Positions 26,151-35,510 are shown, numbered from the stretch's first letter. The stretch: DNA of 64,000 nucleotides from Thiohalophilus thiocyanatoxydans (GCF_004366735.1 NZ_SOQX01000001.1:372001-436000), one strand, 5' to 3'. Translations and numbers: made by a program. Notes: generated by a model from the letters alone, not told the origin.

Positions 26151-26756
26151 ATGCAAGTGAGCGAAGCGGTCCGTGCACGACGTGCCATCAAATGGTATGA
26201 CCCGGAACATCAGATGCCGGAGGAGACGTTTAATAAACTGATGGAGCACGCCATACTCTCCCCTACCGCGTTTAATATTCAAAACTGGCGCTTTGTCCGG
26301 GTGCGTGATCCGCAGCAGCGCCAGGCGATTCGTGCCGTTGCCTGGGATCAGGCGCAGGTGACCGAGGCCTCGGAGCTGCTGGTGCTGTGCTTTGACAACA
26401 AGGCCTGGGAACACGAGCCGCAACGTTACTGGCAAAATGCTCCGCAGGAAGTCCAGGATATGCTGGTGCCGGCGATTGATGGCTATTATCGGGACAATCC
26501 CCGGGTGGAACGTGACGAAGGCATGCGTTCCTGCGGGCTGGTCGGGCAGACGATCATGTTAATGGCGCAGGAGCTGGGCTATGAGACCTGTCCCATGGAC
26601 GGTTTTGATTTCGACGCCGTGGGGAAAATTATCAACCTGCCGGCCGATCACGATATTGCCTTTATGATTGCCATCGGCAAGGGCATCAAGGAATCCTGGC
26701 CCAAACCGGGGCAGCTTGATCTGGATGACGTCATGGTGACCGATCGATTCGCATGA
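26151..26756 (+). CDS. Nitroreductase family FMN-dependent oxidoreductase
   Basis: The 201-residue cytoplasmic flavoprotein is of the nitroreductase superfamily, about the usual length. Family motifs are RARRAIKWYDPEHQMPEE at the N-terminus (FMN phosphate-binding Arg), SPTAFNIQNWRFV, and GQTIMLMAQELGYETCPMDG. It should use NAD(P)H to reduce nitro compounds or quinone-like substrates, and the physiological substrate is unknown. GGAGAGAG precedes the ATG. A TTGGCAG heptad repeat begins about ten bases after its stop. Confidence 0.88.
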   Translation: MQVSEAVRARRAIKWYDPEHQMPEETFNKLMEHAILSPTAFNIQNWRFVRVRDPQQRQAIRAVAWDQAQVTEASELLVLCFDNKAWEHEPQRYWQNAPQEVQDMLVPAIDGYYRDNPRVERDEGMRSCGLVGQTIMLMAQELGYETCPMDGFDFDAVGKIINLPADHDIAFMIAIGKGIKESWPKPGQLDLDDVMVTDRFA

Positions 26757-26766
26757 GGAGAGATCG

Positions 26767-26780
26767 TTGGCAGTTGGCAG
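26767..26780. repeat. TTGGCAG heptad repeat, short copy
   Basis: Two exact tandem copies of TTGGCAG just after the nitroreductase stop. The same unit occurs in at least four copies at 35511-35545, just after the stop of an ABC ATPase. Confidence 0.7.
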
Positions 26781-26920
26781 ATAACAGTCGCAGAGAAGGC
26801 CAGGATCAAGTGGCACGGATCCGGTGTATCGAGAATCGCGCCCGTGGGGGCTCCCGCATCACTCGCGCCCTGGCCAGGTGCCGGCAGGTTTTTGAGCGAG
26901 CGGTTTATAAAAAAGCTAAA

Positions 26921-26941
26921 TTGCATAGTCATACTATGTAT
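26921..26941. promoter_or_regulatory. AbiE operator 1
   Basis: TTGCATAG-TCATA-CTATGTAT, an almost perfect inverted repeat with a five-base spacer. It matches operator 2 at 26987-27007 in opposite orientation of the spacer. The centres are 66 bases apart. AbiEi antitoxins are known to repress their own promoters by binding inverted repeats, so these two sites fit that role. Confidence 0.75.
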
Positions 26942-26959
26942 ATTTGAAGTCTGATAAAC

Positions 26960-26987
26960 TTGCATGCAGTTTAAATTCGGCTATTAT
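26960..26987 (+). promoter_or_regulatory. Promoter of the AbiE operon
   Basis: TTGCAT (26960-26965) and TATTAT (26982-26987) separated by 16 bases, lying between the two operators. Transcription would start near 26994, inside operator 2 and within a few bases of the first ATG, implying a leaderless or near-leaderless mRNA. Confidence 0.6.
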
Positions 26988-27007
26988 TGCATAGTATGAC
27001 TATGCAA
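26987..27007. promoter_or_regulatory. AbiE operator 2, overlapping the start codon
   Basis: TTGCATAG-TATGA-CTATGCAA, a perfect 8-base inverted repeat with five-base spacer. It covers the predicted transcription start and the ATG codons at 26996 and 27002, so binding here would block the promoter directly. Confidence 0.8.
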
Positions 27008-27829
27008 ATACGCGAAATGCCAAACCAGTATACGACGTTAGAGCGAAAACCCCTAGGCGCGGTGTTGCCCGAGGGACGACTGGTTGATCGCAAGTGGCTG
27101 AAATCCAGAGAGTTTAATCGTCCCCTGGTGGACTATTATCTGCGTAGCGGGGCGCTGGAAGCGGTCGCCCGCGGCATATACCGGCGGCCGGGCCCGGCGC
27201 TCAAATGGCAGCACGTGGTGTATTCATTACAGGAGCTGGGTTTTGCCATCCACATAGGCGGGCGGACGGCCCTGGACCATCAGGGCATGGCGCATTATCT
27301 GCCCATGGGGGGGCATGAGACGATCCAGCTTTATGCAGCGGGTAAGCTGCCGGCCTGGTTCGCCCAACTCGAGACGCCTGTGGAGTTTGAACGTCATTCC
27401 CGGGCATTGTTCGCTGCCAATGTGACCACGGCGGGCTATACCAGTCTGCCATTTGGTGGCTGGGACTGGCCGCTGAATTATTCGACCCGGGAACGGGCGC
27501 TGCTCGAGTACGTGGATGAGCTGCCCGACAGGGCGGATCTGGATATGGCGGACAAATACATGGAAGGTGCCACCAGCTTTCGTCCCGAACTGTTGATGAG
27601 CCTGCTGCAGGCCTGCAAGCGGATCAAAACCAAACGCCTGTTTCTGTGGCTGGCGGCGCGACATCGGCATGCCTGGTTTGCACAACTGGACGTGAGTGCC
27701 CTGGAGCTGGGGAGCGGCAAGCGCGTGGTTTACCCGGGCGGAGTGTTGGATAAACAGTACAACATCACCGTGCCCCGTGAATATGCCAATGGAGAAAAGC
27801 CGGATGGAACCGGGCAGCCATTATTTTAA
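26996..27829 (+). CDS. AbiEi-type antitoxin of a type IV toxin-antitoxin system
   Basis: The 277-residue cytoplasmic protein has an N-terminal winged-helix DNA-binding region (about 15-70, LVDRKWLKSREFNRPLVDYY then RSGALEAVARGIYRRPG) and an AbiEi C-terminal domain with GGRTALDHQGMAHYLPMGG. AbiEi proteins neutralise the AbiEii nucleotidyltransferase and repress their own operon. Two operators in the upstream region support this. ATG codons at 26996 and 27002 are both possible, and I list the first. The toxin gene starts inside its 3-prime end (26-base overlap), the usual tight coupling. Confidence 0.85.
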   Translation: MTMQIREMPNQYTTLERKPLGAVLPEGRLVDRKWLKSREFNRPLVDYYLRSGALEAVARGIYRRPGPALKWQHVVYSLQELGFAIHIGGRTALDHQGMAHYLPMGGHETIQLYAAGKLPAWFAQLETPVEFERHSRALFAANVTTAGYTSLPFGGWDWPLNYSTRERALLEYVDELPDRADLDMADKYMEGATSFRPELLMSLLQACKRIKTKRLFLWLAARHRHAWFAQLDVSALELGSGKRVVYPGGVLDKQYNITVPREYANGEKPDGTGQPLF

Positions 27830-28721
27830 CCAGGTTGAGTTGCTGGTACGAATACTGCCCCTGGTGGCCAGGCAGGATTGCTTCGCCCTGAAGGGCGGTA
27901 CAGCCATTAACCTGTTTGTGCGGGATTTGCCGAGACTGTCGGTCGACATCGACCTCACCTACCTTCCTGTTCATCTTCGTGATGCGGCTCTGCCCGAGAT
28001 GGATGCAGCGTTGCGTGCCCTGCAGTTGGAACTCGAAAAGCTGCTACCGGGTGTGCGTGTGACAGGTACCGCACTGGCAGGGACCCGTTATTACCACAAG
28101 ATCGTCGCCCAGCTGGATGTGATCCAGGTGAAAATTGAGGTTTCACCGGTAATGCGCGGTATCGTGGAGCCGCCGATTTTGATGGAAACTTCGGCACAAA
28201 CACGACAGACATTCGGTTACGTAAAAGTGCCGGTTGTGGCATTTAACGATTTGTATGCGGGGAAGCTGTGTGCGGCATTGAGCCGTCAGCATCCGCGGGA
28301 TCTGTTTGATGTGGCAATACTGCTGCGTAATGAAGGCCTGACTGACGCGTTGCTGGAGGTGTTTCTGGTTTATCTGGCCTGTGGTAACAAACCAATAGCA
28401 GAGATGCTTGCTCCCATCGAGTATGACCTTGATCGCTATTTTGTCGATGAATTTGCAGGGATGACCCGGGAGCCCGTCAGTGTGGCCATGCTGCACCAAT
28501 CGCGCCAGCAATTAATCACGGAATTAAACCAAAGACTCACCAATACACATAAACAGTTTTTGTTGTCATTGAAGCGAGGGGAGCCCGAGTGGGGGTTGTT
28601 GAACCGACCGGGAATTGAGCAATTACCCGCGATACAGTGGAAATTGCACAACATTCGCAATATGTCCAGGCAAAAACATCAGGCCGCATTGGCCAGGCTG
28701 GAAAAGGTTCTGTATAGCTGA
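27804..28721 (+). CDS. AbiEii-type nucleotidyltransferase toxin
   Basis: The 305-residue protein is of the AbiEii/AbiGii family, with the nucleotidyltransferase signature GGTAINL (near residue 30) followed by DLPRLSVDIDLTY, holding the paired metal-binding Asp residues. AbiEii toxins transfer nucleotides (GTP-dependent in characterised members) and stop growth in phage infection. The ATG at 27804 has GGAG at 27791-27794 and is preferred over in-frame ATG at 27789. Both catalytic motifs look intact, so the system is probably functional. C-terminal helical region follows the family. Confidence 0.85.
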   Translation: MEPGSHYFNQVELLVRILPLVARQDCFALKGGTAINLFVRDLPRLSVDIDLTYLPVHLRDAALPEMDAALRALQLELEKLLPGVRVTGTALAGTRYYHKIVAQLDVIQVKIEVSPVMRGIVEPPILMETSAQTRQTFGYVKVPVVAFNDLYAGKLCAALSRQHPRDLFDVAILLRNEGLTDALLEVFLVYLACGNKPIAEMLAPIEYDLDRYFVDEFAGMTREPVSVAMLHQSRQQLITELNQRLTNTHKQFLLSLKRGEPEWGLLNRPGIEQLPAIQWKLHNIRNMSRQKHQAALARLEKVLYS

Positions 28722-28771
28722 ATTGTATTCCGGATTTCTTGCTCCAGCCGGGTTACGGACTTTATCGGGGC

Positions 28772-29581
28772 CTACCTCGCCCGGTATTCACTGTATAACG
28801 CCACCAGTTGTTTGGCGTGATGGAAGAGCACGCGCAGTTTGCGGCGCTCGGTGCGTGACATCTCGCGCAGGCTATCCCGGGCCCGATCAAGCCGGGCGTT
28901 GGCGCCTTTGAGATTATCGTCCAGCAGGTGATACTGGGCGAGGGTGAGGTTCAGGGCCACCGCCTCACCCCGGCTGGCGGGATTGTCCAGGGCGTTGAGC
29001 AGAAGCTGCTTGCCGGCCTGATCGTTGTCAGCGTCTTTATCCAGCAAATAATAGTCCGCGCGGGCATTGTCCGACAGGGCGGCCAGTTGTTCGGTGGTTT
29101 TGGGTTCCTTGATTCGCTGGTATTTCACCAGTTTGTCGTCGATCAGATAAAAGTAGGTGCCATAGGCATGTTTGGCAGCCTCGCCGGTAACCACGGCCTG
29201 CTCGTCGTGGCTGTAGTTGGAAATCAGCCAGAGGATCGGCCTGTTGTCGTCGGGGAGGACATCAGTGCGCAGGGTCACGCGCAGCGGTTCCGGGCCCGCG
29301 TAGGCGTCGCGGATCTGCAGCTGGCTGAAGCGCCGCTGTTTGAGGTTGTCGAGGGTATCGAAGAGGATCTCGGCAATGGCCTCGTCAGGCAGATGCCGCT
29401 CTACCTTCAGGGCCTGGATGACGTTGAAGTAGAGATAGTAAATCGAATAAAAATCGTTGGCCTGGTAGGCGACCTTCTTGTCGTTCTCCTGGCTGAGCAC
29501 GCGGTATTCCGCCGCCTGCGCCCCGCTGTAGAGCACGCTGGCTGAAAACAGGATCAGGGTGAGCGTTATCAGTCGTCCCAT
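28772..29581 (-). CDS. Hypothetical exported protein, 269 residues
   Basis: A Sec signal peptide (about residues 1-23, cleaved after AQA) is followed by a soluble domain without a family I recognise. The N-terminal half has a mixed pattern (YFNVIQALKVERHLPDEAIA). The C-terminal third is helical and repeat-like (GEAVALNLTLAQYHLLDDNL, then GANARLDRARDSLREM), like TPR-related bundles. It stands alone, convergent with the AbiE operon, whose toxin ends 50 bases away. The role is unknown, and a periplasmic location is inferred from the signal peptide. Confidence 0.75.
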   Translation of the reverse strand: MGRLITLTLILFSASVLYSGAQAAEYRVLSQENDKKVAYQANDFYSIYYLYFNVIQALKVERHLPDEAIAEILFDTLDNLKQRRFSQLQIRDAYAGPEPLRVTLRTDVLPDDNRPILWLISNYSHDEQAVVTGEAAKHAYGTYFYLIDDKLVKYQRIKEPKTTEQLAALSDNARADYYLLDKDADNDQAGKQLLLNALDNPASRGEAVALNLTLAQYHLLDDNLKGANARLDRARDSLREMSRTERRKLRVLFHHAKQLVALYSEYRAR

Positions 29582-30441
29582 GATGAATTGTCTCTGATTG
29601 TTATTATCAGGCTGATTTATAACACGTTTGCCGGCGATGACCGAAGCGGCCGGCGGAGTTTGTGAACGCTGCCGCTGTTTTATCTGGGGGATGTGGCCGG
29701 GGAGTTGGTGGCCGGGAGGCAGACGATGATGGTTGGACCTTGCTCCATGCCTTTTTTGTCCACCCTTGTCCCGTCAACGAAAGCGGGCATGGCGACGCCT
29801 TTGCGTTCATTTTGAGCAAAGGCCTCAAAAGGGACATGCGCCGGGGCATCATCGTTCTTACGCCAAAAAACTGTGAGGCGGGACGCCCGGGCTCGACACA
29901 TGTGCCAGAGTGAAACAGTGCAAAGCATAAAAAATCAGGGGTGACATGGGTGTAACCCGGACCCGGTGCCATTCGGAACGCGGGATGGTGTAAAGAAAAA
30001 TTTTACATTGGGCATGTTTGAGGTCGGTTTTACGGGATCGAACCGATCCCGATCCGTCTTTTGTCATCCGGCCGGGTTGCCGGTCGGTATATTCGGTACG
30101 GTGCAGGGGATCGCTTGCGCTGGTATTGATGATCCGGGTATGGGTAATCGCAAATCGGGTGATGGGTTCGGCGGGTGGTTATCCGGTTCGGGATCGGGAT
30201 GTGTCACTGTGCTACACAAAAATGGGGTATCGGGCCGCGCGCTCTTCGTTGTCGGCCTCTTTCGGGCCCGCTGTCATGGTCATTGATGAAAAGAAAACTT
30301 TTACACAGGCTATAAAGGATTGTCACACAGGGATTTTTTGTCTTTACACAGGCGGGCTGGCACAGAGGAAGTGATGTCCCGGCATGCTGTTTGCTCCTGT
30401 CTGCGTGAAAGCAATCAATTGACGCTTAAGGAGATTGGATT
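29582..30441. other. Gene-poor stretch of 860 bases
   Basis: Several open frames of 70-120 codons exist on both strands (for example around 29662-29913), but none has a ribosome-binding site and family-like sequence together. A short perfect hairpin GGGATCG-AAC-CGATCCC lies near 30034-30050. The right end carries AAGGAGA, the ribosome-binding site of the next gene. The stretch probably contains decayed sequence I cannot identify. Confidence 0.45.
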
Positions 30442-30903
30442 ATGAAGTTCGATAAAAAATCATTACTGGTCGCGCTGTTTGGCATGGGTCTGACGCTTGG
30501 CGCCGGGAGCAGTGCCTATGCACAGGCCGGCGGTGCCCAGCAGCAACAGCAGCAGGGCGGTGGTGCCCCGGGTGGTGCTGGCGGTGCCCAGGGCGGCGCG
30601 CAACAGGGCCAGCCTCCCCAGCAGCAGGGACAGGCCGCCGCGGATGTGGACGACGAGTCCCTGAGCAAGTTCAAGGATGCCTTTGGTGACGTCAACAGCG
30701 TTCGTGAATCTTTCGCGGGCAAGCTGGAGGATGTGGAAGATCCCGAAAAGGCACAGAAAATCCAGCAGCAAGCCCAGCAAGAGATGCAGGGTGCGGTGGA
30801 AGATGCCGGTCTCTCTGTTGAGGAATATAACCAGATCTTTGCCGCTGTCCAGCAGGATCCGGAGCTGCAGGAAGAGGTCCTCGGTGACTCACAGGGCCGG
30901 TAA
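30442..30903 (+). CDS. DUF4168 family exported protein with Gln/Gly-rich linker
   Basis: The 153-residue protein has a signal peptide (about 1-27, ending SSAYAQ), a low-complexity Gln/Gly/Ala/Pro segment (about residues 28-67) and a C-terminal helical DUF4168-like domain (about 70-150, SLSKFKDAFGDVNSVRESFA then SVEEYNQIFAAVQQDPEL). DUF4168 proteins are small periplasmic or secreted proteins of unknown function in many Gram-negatives. AAGGAG precedes the ATG and a strong terminator follows, so it is a single-gene unit and probably well expressed. Confidence 0.75.
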   Translation: MKFDKKSLLVALFGMGLTLGAGSSAYAQAGGAQQQQQQGGGAPGGAGGAQGGAQQGQPPQQQGQAAADVDDESLSKFKDAFGDVNSVRESFAGKLEDVEDPEKAQKIQQQAQQEMQGAVEDAGLSVEEYNQIFAAVQQDPELQEEVLGDSQGR

Positions 30904-30936
30904 TCACGCTGTTACCGATAACCCTGTGTCAGCACA

Positions 30937-30967
30937 ATGCCCCGCCCCAGGCGGGGCATTTCTTTTT
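30937..30967 (+). terminator. Rho-independent terminator
   Basis: The stem ATGCCCCGC/GCGGGGCAT (9 base pairs, five-base loop CCCAG) is followed by TTTCTTTTT. It lies 34 bases after the stop of the DUF4168 gene. The reverse strand lacks a T run, so it serves the plus strand. Confidence 0.9.
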
Positions 30968-31030
30968 GGGCCGGGGGAAATCTATCTGCAGCGGGGCAGC
31001 GGCACCGCTCCTTTACGCAGTACCCGGCTA

Positions 31031-32158
31031 TCAGGGGCGGGAGTCTGTCGCCGGTTTCAGGCGCAGTAACGAACCGTTGGATTCATCAGTGAGGATCCAG
31101 AGCAGTCCGTCCGGTCCCTGGCGCACGTCGCGGATACGCTCGCCGCGTTCTTCGAGCAGTTTTTCCTCTTTAACCACCTTGTTGTCTTCGAGGACCAGCC
31201 GCGCCAGATGTTCGTGGGCCAGGGCGCCGACGAAGAAGTTGCCCTGCCAGTCGGGGAAGGCGTCGCCGGTGTAGACGGCCAGGCCGGAAGGGGCGATGGA
31301 GGGGTCCCAGTAGTGTACGGGTTGTTCCATGCCTTCTTTATGGGTGATGCCTTCGCCGATCTGGCTGCCGCTGTAGTTGATGCCGTAGGTGATCACCGGC
31401 CAGCCGTAGTTGTTGCCGGCTTCGATAATGTTGAGTTCATCGCCGCCGCGCGGGCCGTGTTCGACCTGCCAGATAACCCCGGTGTCGGGATGCACGGTCA
31501 TGCCCTGGGCGTTGCGGTTGCCGTAGGTGTAGAACGAGGGTTTAACGTCATCGCGATCGACAAACGGGTTGTCGTCGGGAATGCGCCCGTCGGCGTGCAG
31601 ACGATGGGTGCCGCCGGCGTGATCGCTCAGGTCCTGGGCGCGGGGCTGCTCGCCGCGATCGCCGACAGTGAGATAGAGATAACCGTCTTGATCAAAGACC
31701 AGGCGTGAACCGAAGTGGCGACCGGTATCGCCGGCCGGCTCGGCGATGAACAGCACTTCCACGTCGCTCAGCCTGGCGTCGCGATAGCGGCCACGCGCGA
31801 CGTGGGTGGTGGCATCGCCTTCATGATTGGCCACGTAGCTGAAGTAGAGCCAGCGGTTGTCGGCAAAGTCCGGATGCAGGGCGAGATCCAGCAGGCCGCC
31901 CTGGCCGGTGGGGTGGATATCGGGCAGGCCACTGACGGTGTTCTCCAGCAGCTTGCCGTCGCGCCAGATCCGCAGGCGTCCGGCCTTTTCGGTAATCAAC
32001 ACCTCGCCACCGGGCAGGAAGGCCATGGACCAGGGATGGCTGAGGCCGTCGGTCAGGACCTCAACCTGATAGGGACGCGGTTCGCTGGCATCGGTGGACG
32101 CATTGCAGGCGCCGAGCAAGAACAGGCTCAGGCTGGCGAAAAACAGGTGTCGGAACAT
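31031..32158 (-). CDS. PQQ-dependent aldose sugar dehydrogenase-like lipoprotein
   Basis: The 375-residue protein is a six-bladed beta-propeller of the soluble aldose/glucose dehydrogenase family (YliI-like), using pyrroloquinoline quinone to oxidise sugars in the periplasm. The start at 32158 is set by AGGAG six bases upstream and by a lipoprotein signal (MFRHLFFASLSLFLLGAC, lipobox LGAC). Family motifs are LSHPWSMAFLPGGEVLITEK, the HFGSRLVFDQDGYLYLTVGD strand with catalytic His, and EHGPRGGDELN. The TonB-dependent receptor gene lies upstream on the same strand, 107 bases away, so they may be co-transcribed. No PQQ biosynthesis genes are in the window. Confidence 0.88.
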   Translation of the reverse strand: MFRHLFFASLSLFLLGACNASTDASEPRPYQVEVLTDGLSHPWSMAFLPGGEVLITEKAGRLRIWRDGKLLENTVSGLPDIHPTGQGGLLDLALHPDFADNRWLYFSYVANHEGDATTHVARGRYRDARLSDVEVLFIAEPAGDTGRHFGSRLVFDQDGYLYLTVGDRGEQPRAQDLSDHAGGTHRLHADGRIPDDNPFVDRDDVKPSFYTYGNRNAQGMTVHPDTGVIWQVEHGPRGGDELNIIEAGNNYGWPVITYGINYSGSQIGEGITHKEGMEQPVHYWDPSIAPSGLAVYTGDAFPDWQGNFFVGALAHEHLARLVLEDNKVVKEEKLLEERGERIRDVRQGPDGLLWILTDESNGSLLRLKPATDSRP

Positions 32159-32265
32159 ACCGGGCTCCTTTAAATAGGCTCTGCGCGGGATATCGAGGGT
32201 GGTGCTTTCAGTGTAGTCAGACCGGCGACGATGTCGATGGTTTCCTTTCAATAACCGTTGCTCAT

Positions 32266-34323
32266 TCAAGGCCAGCTGATTTCGATCCCGGCGTAAAACC
32301 GACGTTCGGCGCCCGGCTCATAGTAACGGTCGTTGCTGGCATTGATGCGCAGGTTACCCAGGTGTTCGGCGTCGAACAGGTTCTCGATGCCGATGACCAG
32401 TCGTGTCGCATGATGCAGTGAATTGAGTTCCCGGCCCAGGCGCAGATCGGTGGCGGTTTGCGACCCGACCCTCTCCGCGTTGGCATCGTCGGCGTAGCGG
32501 GTGCCGATATGTTGTGTCGAGATACCGGCGAACCAGCCGTGTCTGAAGTCGTACTCGGCATCCAGGAAGAGAGTCCAGTCGGGCAGGCCGGGCAGCGTCT
32601 TGTCGCTGGCGTCATCGAACCGGGCGTCCATCCAGGTTAAGGCACCGGACAGTTGCAGGCGGGGCAACGCTTCGGGCCACCAGCGCGCACCCAGTTCAAT
32701 CCCGTCACGGCGGGTGCGATCGGCGTTGCGGTAGAAGGTGCGCTCATCCGACGGGTCGGCGCCCGGATCATCATCGACGATGATCTCATCCTCGACCCGC
32801 ACCGTGAACAGGGTGGCCTCCAGCCGGTAATGGTATTGCCGGGCGCGCAGGCCGACCTCGACACTCTCGCTGTATTGGGGTTCCAGGTTTGGGCGAAAGC
32901 CGCTGCCGTCGGGGTTGGCGAATTCGGTGAAGGTCGGTGCCTCGAAGCTGGTGGCGAACTGGGTGAAGGCGGACCAGTGCTGATTTAACGTGTGACTGTA
33001 GCCCAGGCTGTAGTGGGTTTCGCGATACAGCCGCTCGCCGGAGTTGTCGATGCCGCCGGGTTGCAGCTGATCGGCGATGGACAAAGAGAGGCGATCGTGG
33101 CGCGCGCCGATGATCCAGCGACCCTGATCCCGTTCGCCAAGCGGCCCGGCCAGTTGCAGACCCAGGCCGGTATTGCGTGCCCGCTCGATTTGATCCAGTG
33201 CCAGGTCGGTGCTGATGCCGCTGCGGCACAGATAGGGATCGAGATCGGTATTGCGGCAAAAACGTTGACGATCGTCGCGCTGGGCTTCCAGGCTGAACTG
33301 GCTGTGCAGGGTCAGTTCCCCGATGGGGCGCTGGTAGTGCAGCGTGCCGCCGAGGATGCGTCGATCGTAACGAATCAGACTGTCGCCCGGAAAAGGCAGT
33401 TGTTGTTGAAAGTCGCGTTCGGTCAGCCAGGTTTGCAGGCGCAGTTGATGGTCGCGTTGGTCGAACCGGTGCACCATGCCCAGCGAGGCGATGTTCTGAT
33501 CCACCTGCTGGCCGGCATCCATGTTTGATGCCAGCGGCGCGGCCTGTTCGGGATCGTCTTGCCACTCGTCATAAGTCAGCCCGCCGGGATCGTCGGCCAG
33601 CGGGTTGGACAGATGGTTGAGGATCGCAAACCAGTTGCGTCTGCCCTGCTGATGATCGAGATACAGGCCGGCATTGCGTCGTTCGACTTCGCTCTGATCG
33701 CGGTAGCCCGCTTGTTGTAAGTGGGTGCCCGCTACCCGGTAAGCCAGTGCCTCGTGCTCTCCGGTGAACGCGCCGTGGGCCCGCCGCAGGCCAAAGCCGC
33801 CGAGCTGGGCCTCGGCGCGGGCCCTGTCAGCGCGACGGGGATGCCGGCTGCGGTAATCGAGCAGCCCACCGCTGCCGTTACCGTGCAGTACCGCGTTGGC
33901 TCCGCGCAGCACTTCCACGCTCTCGATGGAACTCGGATCGATGGCGTCGATCTGCGCCTGGCCGTCCACCGTGGTCAGGGGAATGCCGTCCAGACGCACC
34001 CGTACGCCGCGGATCCCGAACGGGGCGCGGGCGCCGAAACCGCGGATCGACACGCGCGGGTTCTGTGCGAAGTTGTCGCGATTTTGTACCAGTACGCCCG
34101 GGGCCAGACTCAGGGCATCGGTCGGTTGCAGGGGCGCACGGCCCTCGCCGATGTCCTCGGCCTCGATCAGGGTGACCCCGCTCGGTGCTTCCTGCCAGCG
34201 GGTTTCGATCAGGGGCGCGGTGATCCGGATGGCTTTCGGTTCGCTCTGTTCTTGCGCGGCGAGCAGCCCGGGCCAGAGTCCCCCGGTGGTGAACAGCACG
34301 AACAGGCAAAGCGGTCTTGGCAT
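32266..34323 (-). CDS. TonB-dependent outer-membrane receptor
   Basis: The 685-residue protein starts with a signal peptide (MPRPLCLFVLFTTGGLWPGL, cleaved near LLAAQ). It has a plug domain (about 35-155, GVTLIEAEDIGEG then NPRVSIRGFGARAPFGIRG and IESVEVLRGANAVLHGNGSG) and a 22-strand beta-barrel ending in a strand with terminal aromatic residues (FYAGIEISWP). It takes up an unidentified ligand, with iron chelates or vitamins typical. Sequence and plug type recall FecA/IroN-like siderophore receptors. The ATG at 34323 is preferred because the signal peptide begins there. It is followed by the sugar dehydrogenase gene. No Fur box or cobalamin riboswitch was recognised upstream. Confidence 0.88.
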   Translation of the reverse strand: MPRPLCLFVLFTTGGLWPGLLAAQEQSEPKAIRITAPLIETRWQEAPSGVTLIEAEDIGEGRAPLQPTDALSLAPGVLVQNRDNFAQNPRVSIRGFGARAPFGIRGVRVRLDGIPLTTVDGQAQIDAIDPSSIESVEVLRGANAVLHGNGSGGLLDYRSRHPRRADRARAEAQLGGFGLRRAHGAFTGEHEALAYRVAGTHLQQAGYRDQSEVERRNAGLYLDHQQGRRNWFAILNHLSNPLADDPGGLTYDEWQDDPEQAAPLASNMDAGQQVDQNIASLGMVHRFDQRDHQLRLQTWLTERDFQQQLPFPGDSLIRYDRRILGGTLHYQRPIGELTLHSQFSLEAQRDDRQRFCRNTDLDPYLCRSGISTDLALDQIERARNTGLGLQLAGPLGERDQGRWIIGARHDRLSLSIADQLQPGGIDNSGERLYRETHYSLGYSHTLNQHWSAFTQFATSFEAPTFTEFANPDGSGFRPNLEPQYSESVEVGLRARQYHYRLEATLFTVRVEDEIIVDDDPGADPSDERTFYRNADRTRRDGIELGARWWPEALPRLQLSGALTWMDARFDDASDKTLPGLPDWTLFLDAEYDFRHGWFAGISTQHIGTRYADDANAERVGSQTATDLRLGRELNSLHHATRLVIGIENLFDAEHLGNLRINASNDRYYEPGAERRFYAGIEISWP

Positions 34324-34574
34324 AATCAATGTAAGGGGATAAACCCGGGGGCGACCGTGGCAGCGTAGCAAGTCTGGCCCGGGGCAGCCAGCATGGACAG
34401 GTCGACAAACAGTGAATTGAGCGGGCAGCACCCATCACGCAATATCGGGCTTTGCGTTTTGTCAGAGTATTCAGGGGACGAGGAAGCCAGTCTGCCGGTA
34501 AGCGGTTTGGCAAGGCTGTCGCAATAAGCGGCTTTTCCTTTTAATATAGCCAGTTCACACGCACGGATGATCCC

Positions 34575-35510
34575 ATGTCGCCCATCGTCTCTATCACCAA
34601 TCTGTCCAAGACCTACGGCAGCGGCTTCAGGGCGCTGAAGAACGTCAGCCTGGATATTCAGCCGGGGGAGATCCTGGCACTGCTGGGGCCCAACGGTGCG
34701 GGCAAGACCACGCTGATCTCGATCATCTGCGGCATTGTCAATGCCAGTGGCGGTTCGGTGACAGTGGACGGGTATGACATCCGGCGTGATTACCGGCAGA
34801 CCCGCAGCCGCATCGGGCTGGTGCCGCAGGAGCTGAGCCTGGGGGCATTCGAGAAAGTCTGGCACACCCTGTGTTTCAGCCGCGGGCTGTTCGGCAAGCC
34901 GCCCAACCCGGCGTATATCGAGCAGGTGCTCAAAGACCTGACCCTGTGGGACAAGCGCAACAACATGCTGATGATGCTCTCCGGCGGGATGAAACGCCGG
35001 GTGCTGATCGGCAAGGCGCTGGCCCACGAGCCGATGGTCCTGTTTCTGGACGAACCAACCGCCGGCGTGGATGTGGAGCTGCGCCAGGAGATGTGGGCCC
35101 TGGTGCGCCGGCTGCGTGCCTCGGGGGTGACCATTATTCTCACGACTCACTATATCGAAGAGGCCGAGGCGATCGCGGACCGGGTCGGGGTAATCAACCA
35201 GGGCGAATTACTGCTGGTGGACGACAAGGATGCGCTGATGCACAAGCTGGGCAAGCGCCAGCTGGTGATCGAACTGGAGACGCCGTTGACAACCTTGCCC
35301 GGGGAACTGGCGGCCTGGAAGCTGGAGTTGTCGGAAGGCGGCGATAAACTGGCCTATACCTATGATCCGCATAAAGCGCATACCGGGATCCACGAACTGC
35401 TGCAGGCCCTCGCCGATAACGGACTGGTGATCAAGGATGTGCAGACCACCCAGACCTCACTGGAAGAGATCTTCGTTAAACTGGTGAAGGGTAAAGATGA
35501 GAAGAGATAG
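34575..35510 (+). CDS. ABC-2 type transporter ATP-binding protein (YadG-like)
   Basis: The 311-residue ATPase has Walker [10 protein letters not shown] (near residue 38), Q-loop VPQE, signature LSGGMKRRV, Walker [13 protein letters not shown] and switch His in [12 protein letters not shown]. It matches the YadG subfamily, which works with the YadH permease. Export substrate is unknown. The permease gene lies downstream on the same strand, but 334 bases of repeats intervene, starting immediately after this stop codon. The C-terminal 80 residues are the usual regulatory tail. Confidence 0.9.
   Translation: MSPIVSITNLSKTYGSGFRALKNVSLDIQPGEILALLGPNGAGKTTLISIICGIVNASGGSVTVDGYDIRRDYRQTRSRIGLVPQELSLGAFEKVWHTLCFSRGLFGKPPNPAYIEQVLKDLTLWDKRNNMLMMLSGGMKRRVLIGKALAHEPMVLFLDEPTAGVDVELRQEMWALVRRLRASGVTIILTTHYIEEAEAIADRVGVINQGELLLVDDKDALMHKLGKRQLVIELETPLTTLPGELAAWKLELSEGGDKLAYTYDPHKAHTGIHELLQALADNGLVIKDVQTTQTSLEEIFVKLVKGKDEKR

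Noticed and set aside
29662-29928. Possible small genes on either strand
   Set aside because: Two frames overlap each other, neither has a ribosome-binding site, and neither resembles a family I know.
34324-34574. Cobalamin riboswitch upstream of the TonB-dependent receptor
   Set aside because: I looked for the B12-box and conserved core on the minus strand and did not find them.
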